A stretch of DNA of 64,000 nucleotides from DATARH01 sp963789255 (GTDB taxonomy: Bacteria > Pseudomonadota > Alphaproteobacteria > ATCC43930 > CGMCC-115725). The notes beneath the pieces were generated by a model that saw only the letters and a list, made by a program, of their open reading frames with translations, made no database searches and had not been told where the DNA came from. Position numbers and translations under genes: made by a program. Positions 32,479 to 40,293 of this stretch are shown piece by piece (the first letter of the stretch is position 1; every line of letters begins with the position of its first letter). The stretch is taken from the NCBI GenBank assembly GCA_963789255.1, contig CAWBJW010000001.1, positions 124,001 through 188,000 on the forward strand. The letters are read 5' to 3'.

Positions 32479-32620
32479 GTGAGTTTCCGGGGCTGGGTAG
32501 CCTCGAATGAGTTTCCGGGACTTGCGCCCGGAAAGAGGGTCTTCGGACCCTTACGTCTCCTAGACGTGAAGCCTCCCTGTTCAAACTTGGCCGGACCTTC
32601 GGGTTCGGCCAATTTCTTTT
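32479..32620 (+). ncRNA. Candidate structured small RNA
   Basis: Three consecutive hairpins precede a terminator: tttccggg/cccggaaa (32512-32534), agggtc-TTCG-gaccct (32536-32551) and acgtct-cct-agacgt (32553-32567). The last carries CTCCT, complementary to Shine-Dalgarno sequences, and a second CCTCCC follows at 32572. The 12-base tgagtttccggg is repeated at about 32479 and 32508. The layout suggests a trans-acting RNA with anti-Shine-Dalgarno loops, a type known in alphaproteobacteria. I do not recognise the family and the 5' end is a guess. Confidence 0.4.
32589..32620 (+). terminator. Rho-independent terminator
   Basis: A nine-pair stem (ggccggacc / ggttcggcc, one G-U pair) closes a TTCG tetraloop and is followed by aatttctttt. 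It is oriented for the plus strand and could end either the LysR transcript or the candidate small RNA. Confidence 0.8.
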
Positions 32621-32681
32621 GCGTCGGGCGGGCGAGTTGGCTCCGCCGTGTTGATGGCGCGGCGTCCGAGGGACGACGGCG

Positions 32682-33323
32682 CTATCTGGCGGCTGCTCGC
32701 GCCGTCCCGTGAACGAATGCCCAGAAGCTGTCGTCCATCGCGCCCGACCGGCTCGTCAGGTACGGGAAATGGCCATAGACGAGCGACAGCTGCCGGTCTG
32801 CTTCCTTGGCGCTTTGCCCGGCGATCGCGTATTCGTAGAGCGCCGCGACCAGCCCCGACCGGTCGGCGCCCGACATGCAATGAATCAGCAGCGGCTTCGG
32901 CGCGTTGCGCACGATCTCGAGGATCTGCGCGATCTGCCGGCCGGTGACGAAGCGCTTTGCCGATATCGGGTAATCGTAATGGACAAGGCCGAGCTCGCGC
33001 GACTCGGCCAGTTCGTTGTCGTACCACGGCGATCCGGCATTCGCGCCGCGCAGATTGAGCACCGATTTGATGCCGTACTCGTGGGCGACCGACCCCAGAC
33101 CGTCCTTGCCCAATTGCGCCGAGCGGTAGAGGACGCCGTCCTGTACCGCATGGACGTTGCCCTCGTAGATGATGATGCCGCAATAGGCGCCGAACGAACC
33201 GGCGATCAGCCCGACGGAAACCGCGGCGACCTTGAGCGATCGAATGAGCCATGCGACCGGCCGCGACCGCACCGTCCGATCGCCGGTTTTCGAGTTGACC
33301 CAGTCAAGCTGTCGAGCGGTCAT
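32682..33323 (-). CDS. Membrane-anchored tyrosine/dual-specificity phosphatase
   Basis: A 213-residue protein with the protein tyrosine phosphatase loop HCMSGADRSG (catalytic C149, R155, the CX5R signature). An N-terminal hydrophobic segment at about residues 31-52 probably anchors it, with the catalytic domain outside the cytoplasm. The segments NVHAVQDGVLYRSAQL and GIKSVLNLRG are typical of the bacterial DSP/Siw14-like group. The start is the ATG at 33323 (MTARQLDWVN); the frame extends to 33428 without support. The substrate (protein, inositol phosphate or lipid) is unknown. Confidence 0.85.
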   Translation of the reverse strand: MTARQLDWVNSKTGDRTVRSRPVAWLIRSLKVAAVSVGLIAGSFGAYCGIIIYEGNVHAVQDGVLYRSAQLGKDGLGSVAHEYGIKSVLNLRGANAGSPWYDNELAESRELGLVHYDYPISAKRFVTGRQIAQILEIVRNAPKPLLIHCMSGADRSGLVAALYEYAIAGQSAKEADRQLSLVYGHFPYLTSRSGAMDDSFWAFVHGTARAAAR

Positions 33324-33456
33324 GCCGCGATCCGATTTGCCGTTGCTGCGATGTCGTCGCGCACATTCTCTCCGACGCCATGCCGCGCGGCAAGGCGCAA
33401 TCAGGTATAACCGACGGCCGAGGATCACCGAGAGGCGAGATCAGCGAGGCCGATCA

Positions 33457-34270
33457 ATGGCGATGACGATTGCCGCTATCTACCGCTACCCGGTCAAGGG
33501 CCTCAGCGCCGAGCGGCTGGAGCGGGTGCTGCTCGCCCCCGGCGAATGCCTGCCGCAGGACCGGCGCTTTGCGATCGCGCTGCCCGGGACCCGGTTCGAT
33601 CCGGAGCGGCCGGAATGGTTGGCGAAAACCCATTTCGTCATGCTGATGCGCGACGAAAAGCTGGCGCGGCTCAATACCCGCTTCGCGGCAGAGACGGGCG
33701 AGCTGACGATCATCGCAGTCTGGCGAGCCTGCCGGCGGCACCGCGCTGCGGGCCTCTCTCGCCGAACCCGAGGGGCGCCGCGCCGTCAGCGAGTTTCTGG
33801 CGGATTTCCTGGGGCCTGCTGTCGAGCGCCCGTTGCGCATCGTCGAGGCGTCGGGCCATGCCTTTGCCGACGCGCGCAAGAAGCCCGATGCGACCGCCGA
33901 TAAATACGTCTCGCTGATCAACCTGGCGAGCGTCGCCGCGCTCGAACGGCGCGTGGCGGCGCCGGTCGATCCGCTCCGCTTCCGCGCCAATGTCTATTTC
34001 GACGGGGCGCCGGCCTGGAGCGAACTCGGCTGGATCGGCCGCGAGATCGCGCGGGGCGGCACGCGCTTGCGCGTGGTGTCCGCGATCACGCGGTGCGCGG
34101 CGACCGAGGTCAACCCGGCGACCGCCGAGCGCGACCTCGATATCATCGGCGCCTTACAGAGCGGCTTCGGCCACAATCTGATGGGGGTCTACGCCGAGGT
34201 GATCGAGGGCGGCGACATCGCGATCGGCGACGAATTGGCGCTGCGGCAGATGAATGGCACTCGAACTTGA
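33457..34270 (+). CDS. MOSC domain protein, one frameshift
   Basis: MOSC domains are molybdenum-cofactor sulfurase C-terminal domains, also found in YcbX- and YiiM-type enzymes. The N-terminal beta-barrel part (IAAIYRYPVKGLSAERLERV) and the C-terminal MOSC part (DPLRFRANVYFDGAPAWSEL, GFGHNLMGVYAEVIEGG) are in different frames. Removing one base at about 33721 gives IIAVGEPAGGTALRASL and joins them to about 270 residues. The cysteine characteristic of some MOSC proteins appears in AITRCAATEVNP. The start is the ATG at 33457 (MAMTIAAIYRYPVKG). Confidence 0.85.
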
Positions 34271-34405
34271 TGGTTTGCCGAGTCGGCGCGGCGCGTGCCG
34301 CGCGGGTAGTAACTCCGGGGCTTTGGCAAGCGATGTGATGGGATCTGCCGGTGAGGCAGCGCTTGCCGCTCCCCTGCGAAAACGCTATTCATGCGGACCG
34401 CACGG

Positions 34406-34423
34406 GGAGCGTCATGACGCTCC
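34406..34423. repeat. Perfect 18-base palindrome upstream of the low-GC island
   Basis: The sequence ggagcgtcatgacgctcc is its own reverse complement. It lies in the 283-base gap before the methyltransferase gene and could be an operator or the stem of a terminator; no T-run follows it. Confidence 0.5.
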
Positions 34424-34553
34424 GCCGTTATATGCTTGGGACTGGGCGGCCCATTACATTGCATCTCTGCATCGACCCCATCGAATAGCGGCCGCATGAT
34501 GCCACCTTGACGGGAAGACTACTGTAGAGTTGCAGACATCAGGCAAATCGGTA

Positions 34554-35171
34554 ATGGATGATAAATACGAGTTTACCGTAGACTGGTTCTCCCAGTACTG
34601 GAATAATTGGGTCAGTCTGACGGCGAATCAAAGGATCTCCAAAATTCTTGAAATTGGTTCATTCGAAGGTCGGTCGGCCTGCACGATGATTGACCATTTC
34701 AGCAGGACCGCGCCGCTCGAAGTGTTCTGTATCGATCACTGGAGTGGTGGCACCGACCAGACCGGGTTCGATATGGCAAAAGTGGAGCAACGGTTCAACC
34801 GTAATATTCAAAGGGCAATCGCAGGAACGGCCAACCCTGTCAAAGTTCAAAAGCATAGGGGAAAGTCGATAGAAATGCTGTCCGCCCTGTTGGTCAACGG
34901 ATATCGAGAATATTTTGATCTTGTTTTTGTCGATGGCAGCCATGAAGCCCCGGATGTGCTCGGAGATCTGGTGCTATCCTATGAACTCTGCGCATCAGGT
35001 GGTCTTATGATTTGTGACGATTACTTATGGAGCGGCGTTCCGCACGGGAGCGAGGACCTTCTTGCTATGCCTCGGTTAGCGATTGACGCATTTGGCCGCG
35101 TATTCACCCGAAAGGTGGCATTATGGGGCGGCCTGCCGCTCTACCAGATGTATTTTCGGAAGACGGCTTGA
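34554..35171 (+). CDS. Class I SAM-dependent methyltransferase
   Basis: A 205-residue methyltransferase (start ATG at 34554, MDDKYEFTVDWFSQYWNNW). The SAM-binding motif ILEIGSFEGRSACTM, the acidic post-II residue region (VFCIDHWSGG) and DLVFVDGSHEAPDV match the Methyltransf_24 type. Such enzymes often modify sugars or cell-surface compounds. Base composition is near 50% G+C, well below the two-thirds G+C of the flanks, which suggests recent transfer. The glycosyltransferase gene follows 60 bases downstream, so the two may act on the same glycan. Confidence 0.85.
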   Translation: MDDKYEFTVDWFSQYWNNWVSLTANQRISKILEIGSFEGRSACTMIDHFSRTAPLEVFCIDHWSGGTDQTGFDMAKVEQRFNRNIQRAIAGTANPVKVQKHRGKSIEMLSALLVNGYREYFDLVFVDGSHEAPDVLGDLVLSYELCASGGLMICDDYLWSGVPHGSEDLLAMPRLAIDAFGRVFTRKVALWGGLPLYQMYFRKTA

Positions 35172-35231
35172 TTACGGCCAACGGGGACCTTCTAAGGCAT
35201 GCATCGTATCGAGTACTGACGCGAGAACATC

Positions 35232-36182
35232 GTGCAAGGAACAATTGAGACCTTTGAGACTGAGCGGGACGTTAGATCGAGTTCTGTTGTCGTTAACGAT
35301 GTTTCTTTACGCAATCGGCAAGGGGTTACGAGAATCGCTATTATTACCATGGTTTACAATGAGCGTATAAATCTTCCGGTATGGCTACGGCATTACCGTC
35401 GAATAGCGCCAAGTGCCAACTTGTTCGTGATCGATCATTCGAGCGATGACGGCAGTACGGAAGATTTGCACGGCGTCAGCAAAATTCCGATTCCCAGAGA
35501 CAACTTCGACGAGCATGATCGGACCTTTCTAATCAATTCATTACAGCAGGGGTTGCTTCGATACTACGATGTGATCATCTACACAGACTGCGACGAGTTG
35601 CTGGTTCCCAATCCGGCGACCGCCGACACGCTCGAAGCCCATCTGCGGGTTAGCCGTTACCGCCACGCATCGCCGGTCGGGATCGAGGTGGTCCATATCG
35701 TTGACGCCGAACCGCCCCTTGACTTCACGCGGCCGCTGTTGTTGCAGCGCCGATACGGCCAATTCCATTCCAGTATGTGCAAACCCGTGATCACCCGCGT
35801 TCCCTTGAAATGGGAGCCGGGATTTCACACCTGCAATCAGCGCGTCAATATCGACAAGGACCTCTACCTGTTCCATATCAAGCAGATTGATAAAGACGAA
35901 GCGCTGCGGCGACAACATGTCTTACAGCAACTTCCTTGGTCGAGAGATGCTATTGCGGCGGGCCATGGTGCTCATCACCGGTACGATGATCAGCGGTTCG
36001 TGCGCGAGTTTTTTCTCGATCCAGCCAATCTGTTGCGACAGCTGGGTGCGCGTGAATTCGCATTCGACTCGGAGATTGCGAGATTGCAGAAGGAGACCCA
36101 CGAGGTCTCCGGTATCTTCCACTTTCCGGATTTTAGGGGGCCGGTCGTAGAAATTCCGGAAATTTTCCGGACAGCATTCTGA
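35232..36182 (+). CDS. Glycosyltransferase family 2-like protein
   Basis: A 316-residue protein from a GTG at 35232. It has the GT-A opening strand (IAIITMVYNERINLPVWLRH), a metal-binding acidic motif (DVIIYTDCDELLVP) and downstream histidines (LFHIKQIDKDEA), as in the Glyco_tranf_2_4 group. The 5' part is AT-richer than the chromosome and the 3' part closer to it. There is no membrane segment. It lies next to the methyltransferase in the same compositional island; acceptor and donor sugar are unknown. An in-frame ATG at 35350 lies inside the conserved fold and is not the start. Confidence 0.8.
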   Translation: MQGTIETFETERDVRSSSVVVNDVSLRNRQGVTRIAIITMVYNERINLPVWLRHYRRIAPSANLFVIDHSSDDGSTEDLHGVSKIPIPRDNFDEHDRTFLINSLQQGLLRYYDVIIYTDCDELLVPNPATADTLEAHLRVSRYRHASPVGIEVVHIVDAEPPLDFTRPLLLQRRYGQFHSSMCKPVITRVPLKWEPGFHTCNQRVNIDKDLYLFHIKQIDKDEALRRQHVLQQLPWSRDAIAAGHGAHHRYDDQRFVREFFLDPANLLRQLGAREFAFDSEIARLQKETHEVSGIFHFPDFRGPVVEIPEIFRTAF

Positions 36183-36524
36183 TCGATTTCTCGCGATCGA
36201 TCAGTCGTCTTCAGTATCCGGCTATGGCACCCGGCGGTTATCCGAACCGCCACGGCCGGGGTCCGATTTCCTCCCCGGCAATGCGGTTCCATCTTCGCCC
36301 ACCGGGCGTTGGTCTAGCTTGGGGGAAGCCCAGATCTCGACAGACCCTGGTCTAGCGGCATGGGCCCTCCAGTCGGGGGTCTGTGGCGCGTCGATGCGCA
36401 TAGCTTATTGCCGTCGGACGAGCAGTTGACCGCATATTCCCTCGCGCCCCGAACAAAAACACCGCGTTCGGTACCGCCAGGCGGCGCCGAACGCGGTGGC
36501 AACCCGACCGAGATTGCCGTCGGA
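36183..36524. other. 342-base gap with one terminator
   Basis: Contains an eight-pair palindromic hairpin just after the glycosyltransferase stop (tgatcgat / atcgatca, 36180-36203), without a T-run, and the minus-strand terminator at 36454-36497. I see no gene in the rest. Confidence 0.6.
36454..36497 (-). terminator. Rho-independent terminator after the Flp pilin gene
   Basis: Read on the minus strand, an 11-pair stem (accgcgttcgg / ccgaacgcggt) with an inner paired part is followed by gtttttg. It lies 28 bases after the pilin stop. Confidence 0.8.
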
Positions 36525-36686
36525 TCAAAGATCCGTGGCGATGGTATGAAAGATCGAGCTGAGGTTGGTTCCGACCAGCTGAAACGCGGCGATCGCCGCG
36601 ACGGCGATCAATGCGGCGATAAGGCCGTATTCAATCGCGGTCGCCCCGTCCTCGCGTTTCAAGAGCGTCATCAGTGTGGCAAACAT
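36525..36686 (-). CDS. Flp family type IVb pilin (first copy)
   Basis: A 53-residue prepilin: short basic leader (MFATLMTLLKREDG), predicted prepilin peptidase cut after the glycine, then ATAIEYGLIAALIAVAAIAA, the conserved Flp start with the Glu-Tyr pair and hydrophobic helix. An AGGAGGA ribosome-binding site lies before the ATG at 36686. No tad/cpa assembly genes (secretin, ATPase, prepilin peptidase) are in the window. It is followed by a terminator, so it is a single-gene transcript. Confidence 0.93.
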   Translation of the reverse strand: MFATLMTLLKREDGATAIEYGLIAALIAVAAIAAFQLVGTNLSSIFHTIATDL

Positions 36687-36965
36687 GCAGTTCCTCCTAT
36701 GGGCGCTGACCCCTCCAAGATTACCGGGCAAAGCTTGCCAAAGCCTTAAAGTCAGCAACCACGACGGTGCCATAGGGCATCCGATCGCGCAACACGGTAG
36801 AGATTTTCGCGCGGCATTCGCGGCAAATGCGATCTGCATTTGAGGCAACATCGCGGAGATCCGCACACGCCAGACGATGCCGGCGGATCGCAAAAACCCG
36901 CGGCATCGCCGCTTGTCAGCACCGCCGCGGACCCTGTCACGGCGCCACCGGTAAGGCGACCCGGC

Positions 36966-37184
36966 TCAGCCGGCGCCTAGCGCATCGATCTCCTCGTCGC
37001 TGGGGAACCGCCCGGTTTGTTTTTTCGAGAACGCAAGGCGACCGTTGACAGTAATCTCGAACGCACCGCCCACCCCCGGCACCAGCTCGACTTCGGCACC
37101 GTAACGCGCTACCAGCCTTGCCCTCGCACGGAGGGCCCGCGGTTCATAGTTTCAGGGCTTGCACCACTCGATTCTGACCTTCAT
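36966..37184 (-). CDS. SelW-like (Rdx family) selenoprotein with in-frame UGA
   Basis: A 72-codon gene read through a UGA at codon 11 (37152-37154). Start MKVRIEWCKP, then UGA, then NYEPRALRARARLVARYGAE, a VELVPGVGGAFEITVNG strand-turn region, AFSKKQTGRFPSDEEID and a final TGA stop. This is the SelW/SelT/SelH (Rdx) thioredoxin-like fold with a CxxU redox motif (C8, U11). A GGAGGG ribosome-binding site precedes the ATG by 6 bases. A 6-pair hairpin begins 15 bases after the UGA, fitting a bacterial SECIS. The alternative is a CxxC protein with a TGC-to-TGA error; the errors seen elsewhere here are indels. SelW-type proteins are thought to be thiol oxidoreductases. Confidence 0.82.
37120..37136 (-). 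promoter_or_regulatory. Candidate bacterial SECIS hairpin
   Basis: On the minus strand gccctc and gagggc pair around the loop cgtgc. The loop starts 21 bases after the UGA codon and has a G at its second position, both within the published range for bacterial SECIS elements (known rule, recalled). An outer acc/ggt pairing may extend the stem. It would recruit SelB with Sec-tRNA. Confidence 0.6.
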
Positions 37185-37445
37185 CGCCACCCTCCGCCGT
37201 GTTGGCCCCGCGCAACGCTTCGCCCGGCGAGCTTACCATCAGATCAGCGCGCTTGTCAGGCCGCGGATTAAGGCCGCGGATTAGGATTGGCGAGCGGCTT
37301 GCCGAATTCGACTATGGTTGACCGGCCGACGGGGGCCCGGTTTGGGATGCCGCCGGATCGGTCCGGGCGGACGGCGCATAACGATTTTGCAAGGAGTGCG
37401 TGCAACGATCGCGGCTCCCCGGAGATTGCCGCCGCGCGCCTGTCC

Positions 37446-38465
37446 ATGAGCGGGTCATCGTTGAAGACAGCCATTACTCCTTCCGGTCAGAGTGCCTCGC
37501 CGACCCTCGGCGCCAGCCTGCGCAACTATGTGCAGATCGCGCGCCCCGACCACTGGATCAAAAACATCTTCATCGTGCCAGGGTGGGCGGCGGCGCTGGC
37601 CGTGGCGCCGCATTCCGGCGGCATCGCGGCGCTGCCGCTCGTCCTGGCGCTGGTCAGCGTGTGCCTCTTGGCCTCGGCCAATTACACGATCAACGAGTTC
37701 CTCGACGCTCAGTACGACCGGTTCCATCCGCTGAAGAGCGATCGGCCGGGCGCGCGCGGCCTGCTCGACGGCCGCCTCGTGCTGTTGCAATACCTGTTGC
37801 TCGCGGCCTTGGGGCTCGCCGTCGCCGCGCAGATCAACAATCCTTTCGCTCTGACCGGCCTGGCGCTGGTGGCAATGGGACTGGTCTACAACGCGCCGCC
37901 GCTGCGCACCAAGGACAAGGCCTATCTCGACGTGCTGTCCGAATCGGTCAACAACCCGATCCGGTTTCTGATGGGCTGGTTTGCCGTCACCGGCGATTTC
38001 CTGCCGCCGGCCAGCGCCCTCTTGGCCTATTGGATGGGCGGCGCCTTCCTGATGGCGATCAAGCGCTATTCGGAATATCGCGGCATCGGCGACCCTGCCC
38101 GAGCCGCGCTCTATCGCCGCTCGTTCGCCCGCTACAGCGAGCAGTCGCTGCTGTTGTCGGGCTTCTTTTTCGCGCTGTGCTCGGCGTTCTTCACCGCCAT
38201 CTTCCTGATCAAATACCGGGTCGAGTTCCTGCTCCTCTTCCCGCTGATCGCCACCTTGTTCACCTGGTATGTTGCGATCGGGCTGAAGCGCGATTCGGCA
38301 GCGCAGGCGCCGGAAAAACTGCACCGCGAAGTCGCCTTCCTGTGCTTTGCCGCCTTCACCTTCCTGGTTGCCGGGGTGTTGTTCTTTGTCGACCTGCCGT
38401 TTCTGCGGGCATTGATGGAGCCGCATTTCATCGAGACCGGCGCGGCCCTGTCCGGACTGCGATGA
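37446..38465 (+). CDS. UbiA-family membrane prenyltransferase
   Basis: A 339-residue polytopic membrane protein (start ATG at 37446, MSGSSLKTAITPSG). The first aspartate-rich motif is N83-E84-x2-D87-x3-D91 in INEFLDAQYDRFHP, with KSDRPGARG after it, as in UbiA enzymes that attach prenyl chains. The context (a GT87-type membrane protein overlapping downstream) and the opening ARPDHWIKN recall decaprenyl-phosphate phosphoribosyltransferases that feed arabinose lipid carriers. That function is inference; quinone or other prenylation cannot be excluded. Its stop overlaps the next ATG. Confidence 0.82.
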   Translation: MSGSSLKTAITPSGQSASPTLGASLRNYVQIARPDHWIKNIFIVPGWAAALAVAPHSGGIAALPLVLALVSVCLLASANYTINEFLDAQYDRFHPLKSDRPGARGLLDGRLVLLQYLLLAALGLAVAAQINNPFALTGLALVAMGLVYNAPPLRTKDKAYLDVLSESVNNPIRFLMGWFAVTGDFLPPASALLAYWMGGAFLMAIKRYSEYRGIGDPARAALYRRSFARYSEQSLLLSGFFFALCSAFFTAIFLIKYRVEFLLLFPLIATLFTWYVAIGLKRDSAAQAPEKLHREVAFLCFAAFTFLVAGVLFFVDLPFLRALMEPHFIETGAALSGLR

Positions 38466-39682
38466 GCGGGCAGCCGGCCGCGCCGAGGGCGGCCGCGAGC
38501 GCGGGCGATCTCGCCGCTTCATTGCAATGGCGCCCCGGGAGCGACAAGTTTCGCCTGCTTGCCGCCATCCTCTTGGCGCTGTCTGCCGCCTACGGGGCCG
38601 CCTACCTGGCGGTGAGCCTCTCCCGGGGCTGGCCCGGCGGGTTCGGCGATTCATTCGCGCTGTGGAGCTGGGGCCGTTTCCTCGGCGATCACCCCGCTTC
38701 ATCGATCTACGATCCCGCCGCCCTGCGCTCGGCGCAGCTGGCGCTCGGCATGGCTCCGGGCGCTTCCTACCCCTTTGCCTATCCGCCGGGCTATCTGCCG
38801 GTATTGTGGGCCCTCGGGCAGCTGCCCGGCCCGGTCGCGTGCGCCGTGCTGATTGCCGCGACGCTGCCGCTTTACCTCTGGGCGACGGTCGGCCGGAACT
38901 GGCGGTCGCCGGCGCTGCTCGCGGCCCTGGCGGCGCCGACGACGGCGATCGGCATCGTCTCCGGGCAGAGCGGCTTTCTCGCCGCCGCGCTGTTGGCCGG
39001 CGGGATGCGCCTCGCGGCCGACAATCCGCTCGCCTGCGGGGTGCTGCTCGGGCTGTTGAGCTACAAGCCGCAGCTCGGCCTCCTGGTTCCCGTCGCGCTC
39101 GTCGCTGCCCGCCTCTGGCGCACCCTCGCGATTGCCGCTCTGACGGCGATCCTTCTCGTCGTCCTGACCAGCATGCTGTTCGGCGGTACGATCTGGCTCA
39201 GCTGGGCCGCCGCGCTCCCCGGATTCTCGCGCCAGTTCGCCGCCGAGAGCAGCCAGATCGTGCACCTGATGCCGACGGTCTTCGCCGCCCTGTTGCAGCT
39301 CGGGGTTCCGCCGGCGCTGGCGCAATCGGCGCAGTGGGCGGCGACGGCGATGGCGGCGGCGATCGTCTGGGCATTGTTCCGTTCCGGCCCGGCGCCGCTG
39401 GCCGGCGCCGGGCTCCTGGTCGCGGCCTTGCTCGCGACGCCCTACGCCTTTGTCTACGACATGCCGATCCTGGCCACGGCGGTAATCTGGTTCGTCGCCG
39501 AGCGATATCGTGCCGGCGATGCGTTCGGGACCGGCGAGATCCTGGCGATCATGTCAGCGTTGCTCTCGCCGATCGCGCTGGCGGCTGGGAATTCCGTCTT
39601 CCCGCTCGCCACGCTGTCGCTGGTTCTGCTGCTCGGCATGATTGTCCGCCGGTGGCGCCGGTTGCCTCCGGCCCGCGGCTGA
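38462..39682 (+). CDS. GT87-type integral membrane glycosyltransferase
   Basis: A 406-residue protein with about ten hydrophobic segments. It has the DUF2029/GT87 pattern: an N-terminal periplasmic loop with FGDSFALWSWGRFL, then YPFAYPPGYLPVLWALG, and SYKPQLGLLVPVALVAARLW, a Lys-Pro-Gln signature of this family. Members use polyprenyl-phosphate sugars as donors outside the membrane. The ATG overlaps the UbiA-family stop (ATGA), so the two are translationally coupled and may act in one lipid-linked sugar pathway. Confidence 0.82.
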   Translation: MSGQPAAPRAAASAGDLAASLQWRPGSDKFRLLAAILLALSAAYGAAYLAVSLSRGWPGGFGDSFALWSWGRFLGDHPASSIYDPAALRSAQLALGMAPGASYPFAYPPGYLPVLWALGQLPGPVACAVLIAATLPLYLWATVGRNWRSPALLAALAAPTTAIGIVSGQSGFLAAALLAGGMRLAADNPLACGVLLGLLSYKPQLGLLVPVALVAARLWRTLAIAALTAILLVVLTSMLFGGTIWLSWAAALPGFSRQFAAESSQIVHLMPTVFAALLQLGVPPALAQSAQWAATAMAAAIVWALFRSGPAPLAGAGLLVAALLATPYAFVYDMPILATAVIWFVAERYRAGDAFGTGEILAIMSALLSPIALAAGNSVFPLATLSLVLLLGMIVRRWRRLPPARG

Positions 39683-39757
39683 CATTGCGGGGTTGCGCTC
39701 GGCCCTGCCCGGCGCGAGTTCTGGCGGCATCGGGCAGGGCAGGCGGAGAATGCGAAA

Positions 39758-40282
39758 ATGGCCGACAGCAATGGCACCGAACGATGGCAAGACGCGCTCT
39801 ATGACCTCTTGCGCCGCAACAATGTCACCCAGTTCGCCTATGTGCCGGACGCCGGACACCGCATCCTGATCGACCGCTCGCTCGCCGACCCCGGCGCGCT
39901 ATCGGTGGCATTGACCACCGAGGAGGAGGGCGTCGCCCTGCTCGCCGGCGCCGATCTCGGCGGGGCGCGCGGCGTCCTGCTGATGCAGTCGAGCGGCACC
40001 GGCAATTGCGTCAACATGCTGTCCCTGGTCAAGGGCGGGCATTTCCCGCTCTTGACGCTCATCAGCATGCGCGGCGATTTCGGCGAGGGAAACCCCTGGC
40101 AATACCCGATGGGCCAGGCGGTCGAGCCGGTGTTGCGGGCGATGGGGGTGATCTGCCTGCGCATCGAAGAGCCCGCGGAGGTGATCCCGACCGTCGATGC
40201 GGCCTTGACGATGGTGTTTCAGGGCGGCAACGCGGTCGCCGTGCTGCTGACCCAGAAATTGCTCGGCGCCAAGGCATTTTGA
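39758..40282 (+). CDS. TPP-dependent decarboxylase, N-terminal (alpha) subunit, sulfopyruvate/phosphonopyruvate type
   Basis: A 174-residue protein equal to the pyrimidine-binding half of a TPP enzyme: YVPDAGHRILIDRS, then TTEEEGVALLAGADLGG with the activating glutamate, and LLMQSSGTGNCVNMLSLVKG. The split architecture matches ComD-like sulfopyruvate decarboxylase and phosphonopyruvate decarboxylases. The partner half follows 11 bases downstream. Substrate uncertain: no sulfonate or phosphonate genes are nearby. Confidence 0.85.
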   Translation: MADSNGTERWQDALYDLLRRNNVTQFAYVPDAGHRILIDRSLADPGALSVALTTEEEGVALLAGADLGGARGVLLMQSSGTGNCVNMLSLVKGGHFPLLTLISMRGDFGEGNPWQYPMGQAVEPVLRAMGVICLRIEEPAEVIPTVDAALTMVFQGGNAVAVLLTQKLLGAKAF

Positions 40283-40293
40283 GGAGCGAGGCG

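Larger units (their letters stand above)
32338..32681. other. 344-base gap holding a candidate small RNA
   Basis: No convincing protein gene. The right half (32479-32620) is a run of hairpins ending in a plus-strand terminator (see separate entries). The left part (32338-32478) shows nothing I can name. Confidence 0.6.

Noticed and set aside
32334..32612. 92-codon minus-strand ORF after the LysR gene
   Set aside because: It covers the hairpins and terminator and its translation has no protein-like pattern.
32338..32620. tmRNA or tRNA-Sec gene
   Set aside because: No tRNA-like T arm followed by CCA and no plausible tag peptide or UCA anticodon arm was found on either strand.
36721..36906. 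Small cysteine-containing ORF (61 codons, minus strand) upstream of the pilin
   Set aside because: No ribosome-binding site and no family resemblance; it has CRECRAK but no other support, and GC-rich DNA gives many such frames.
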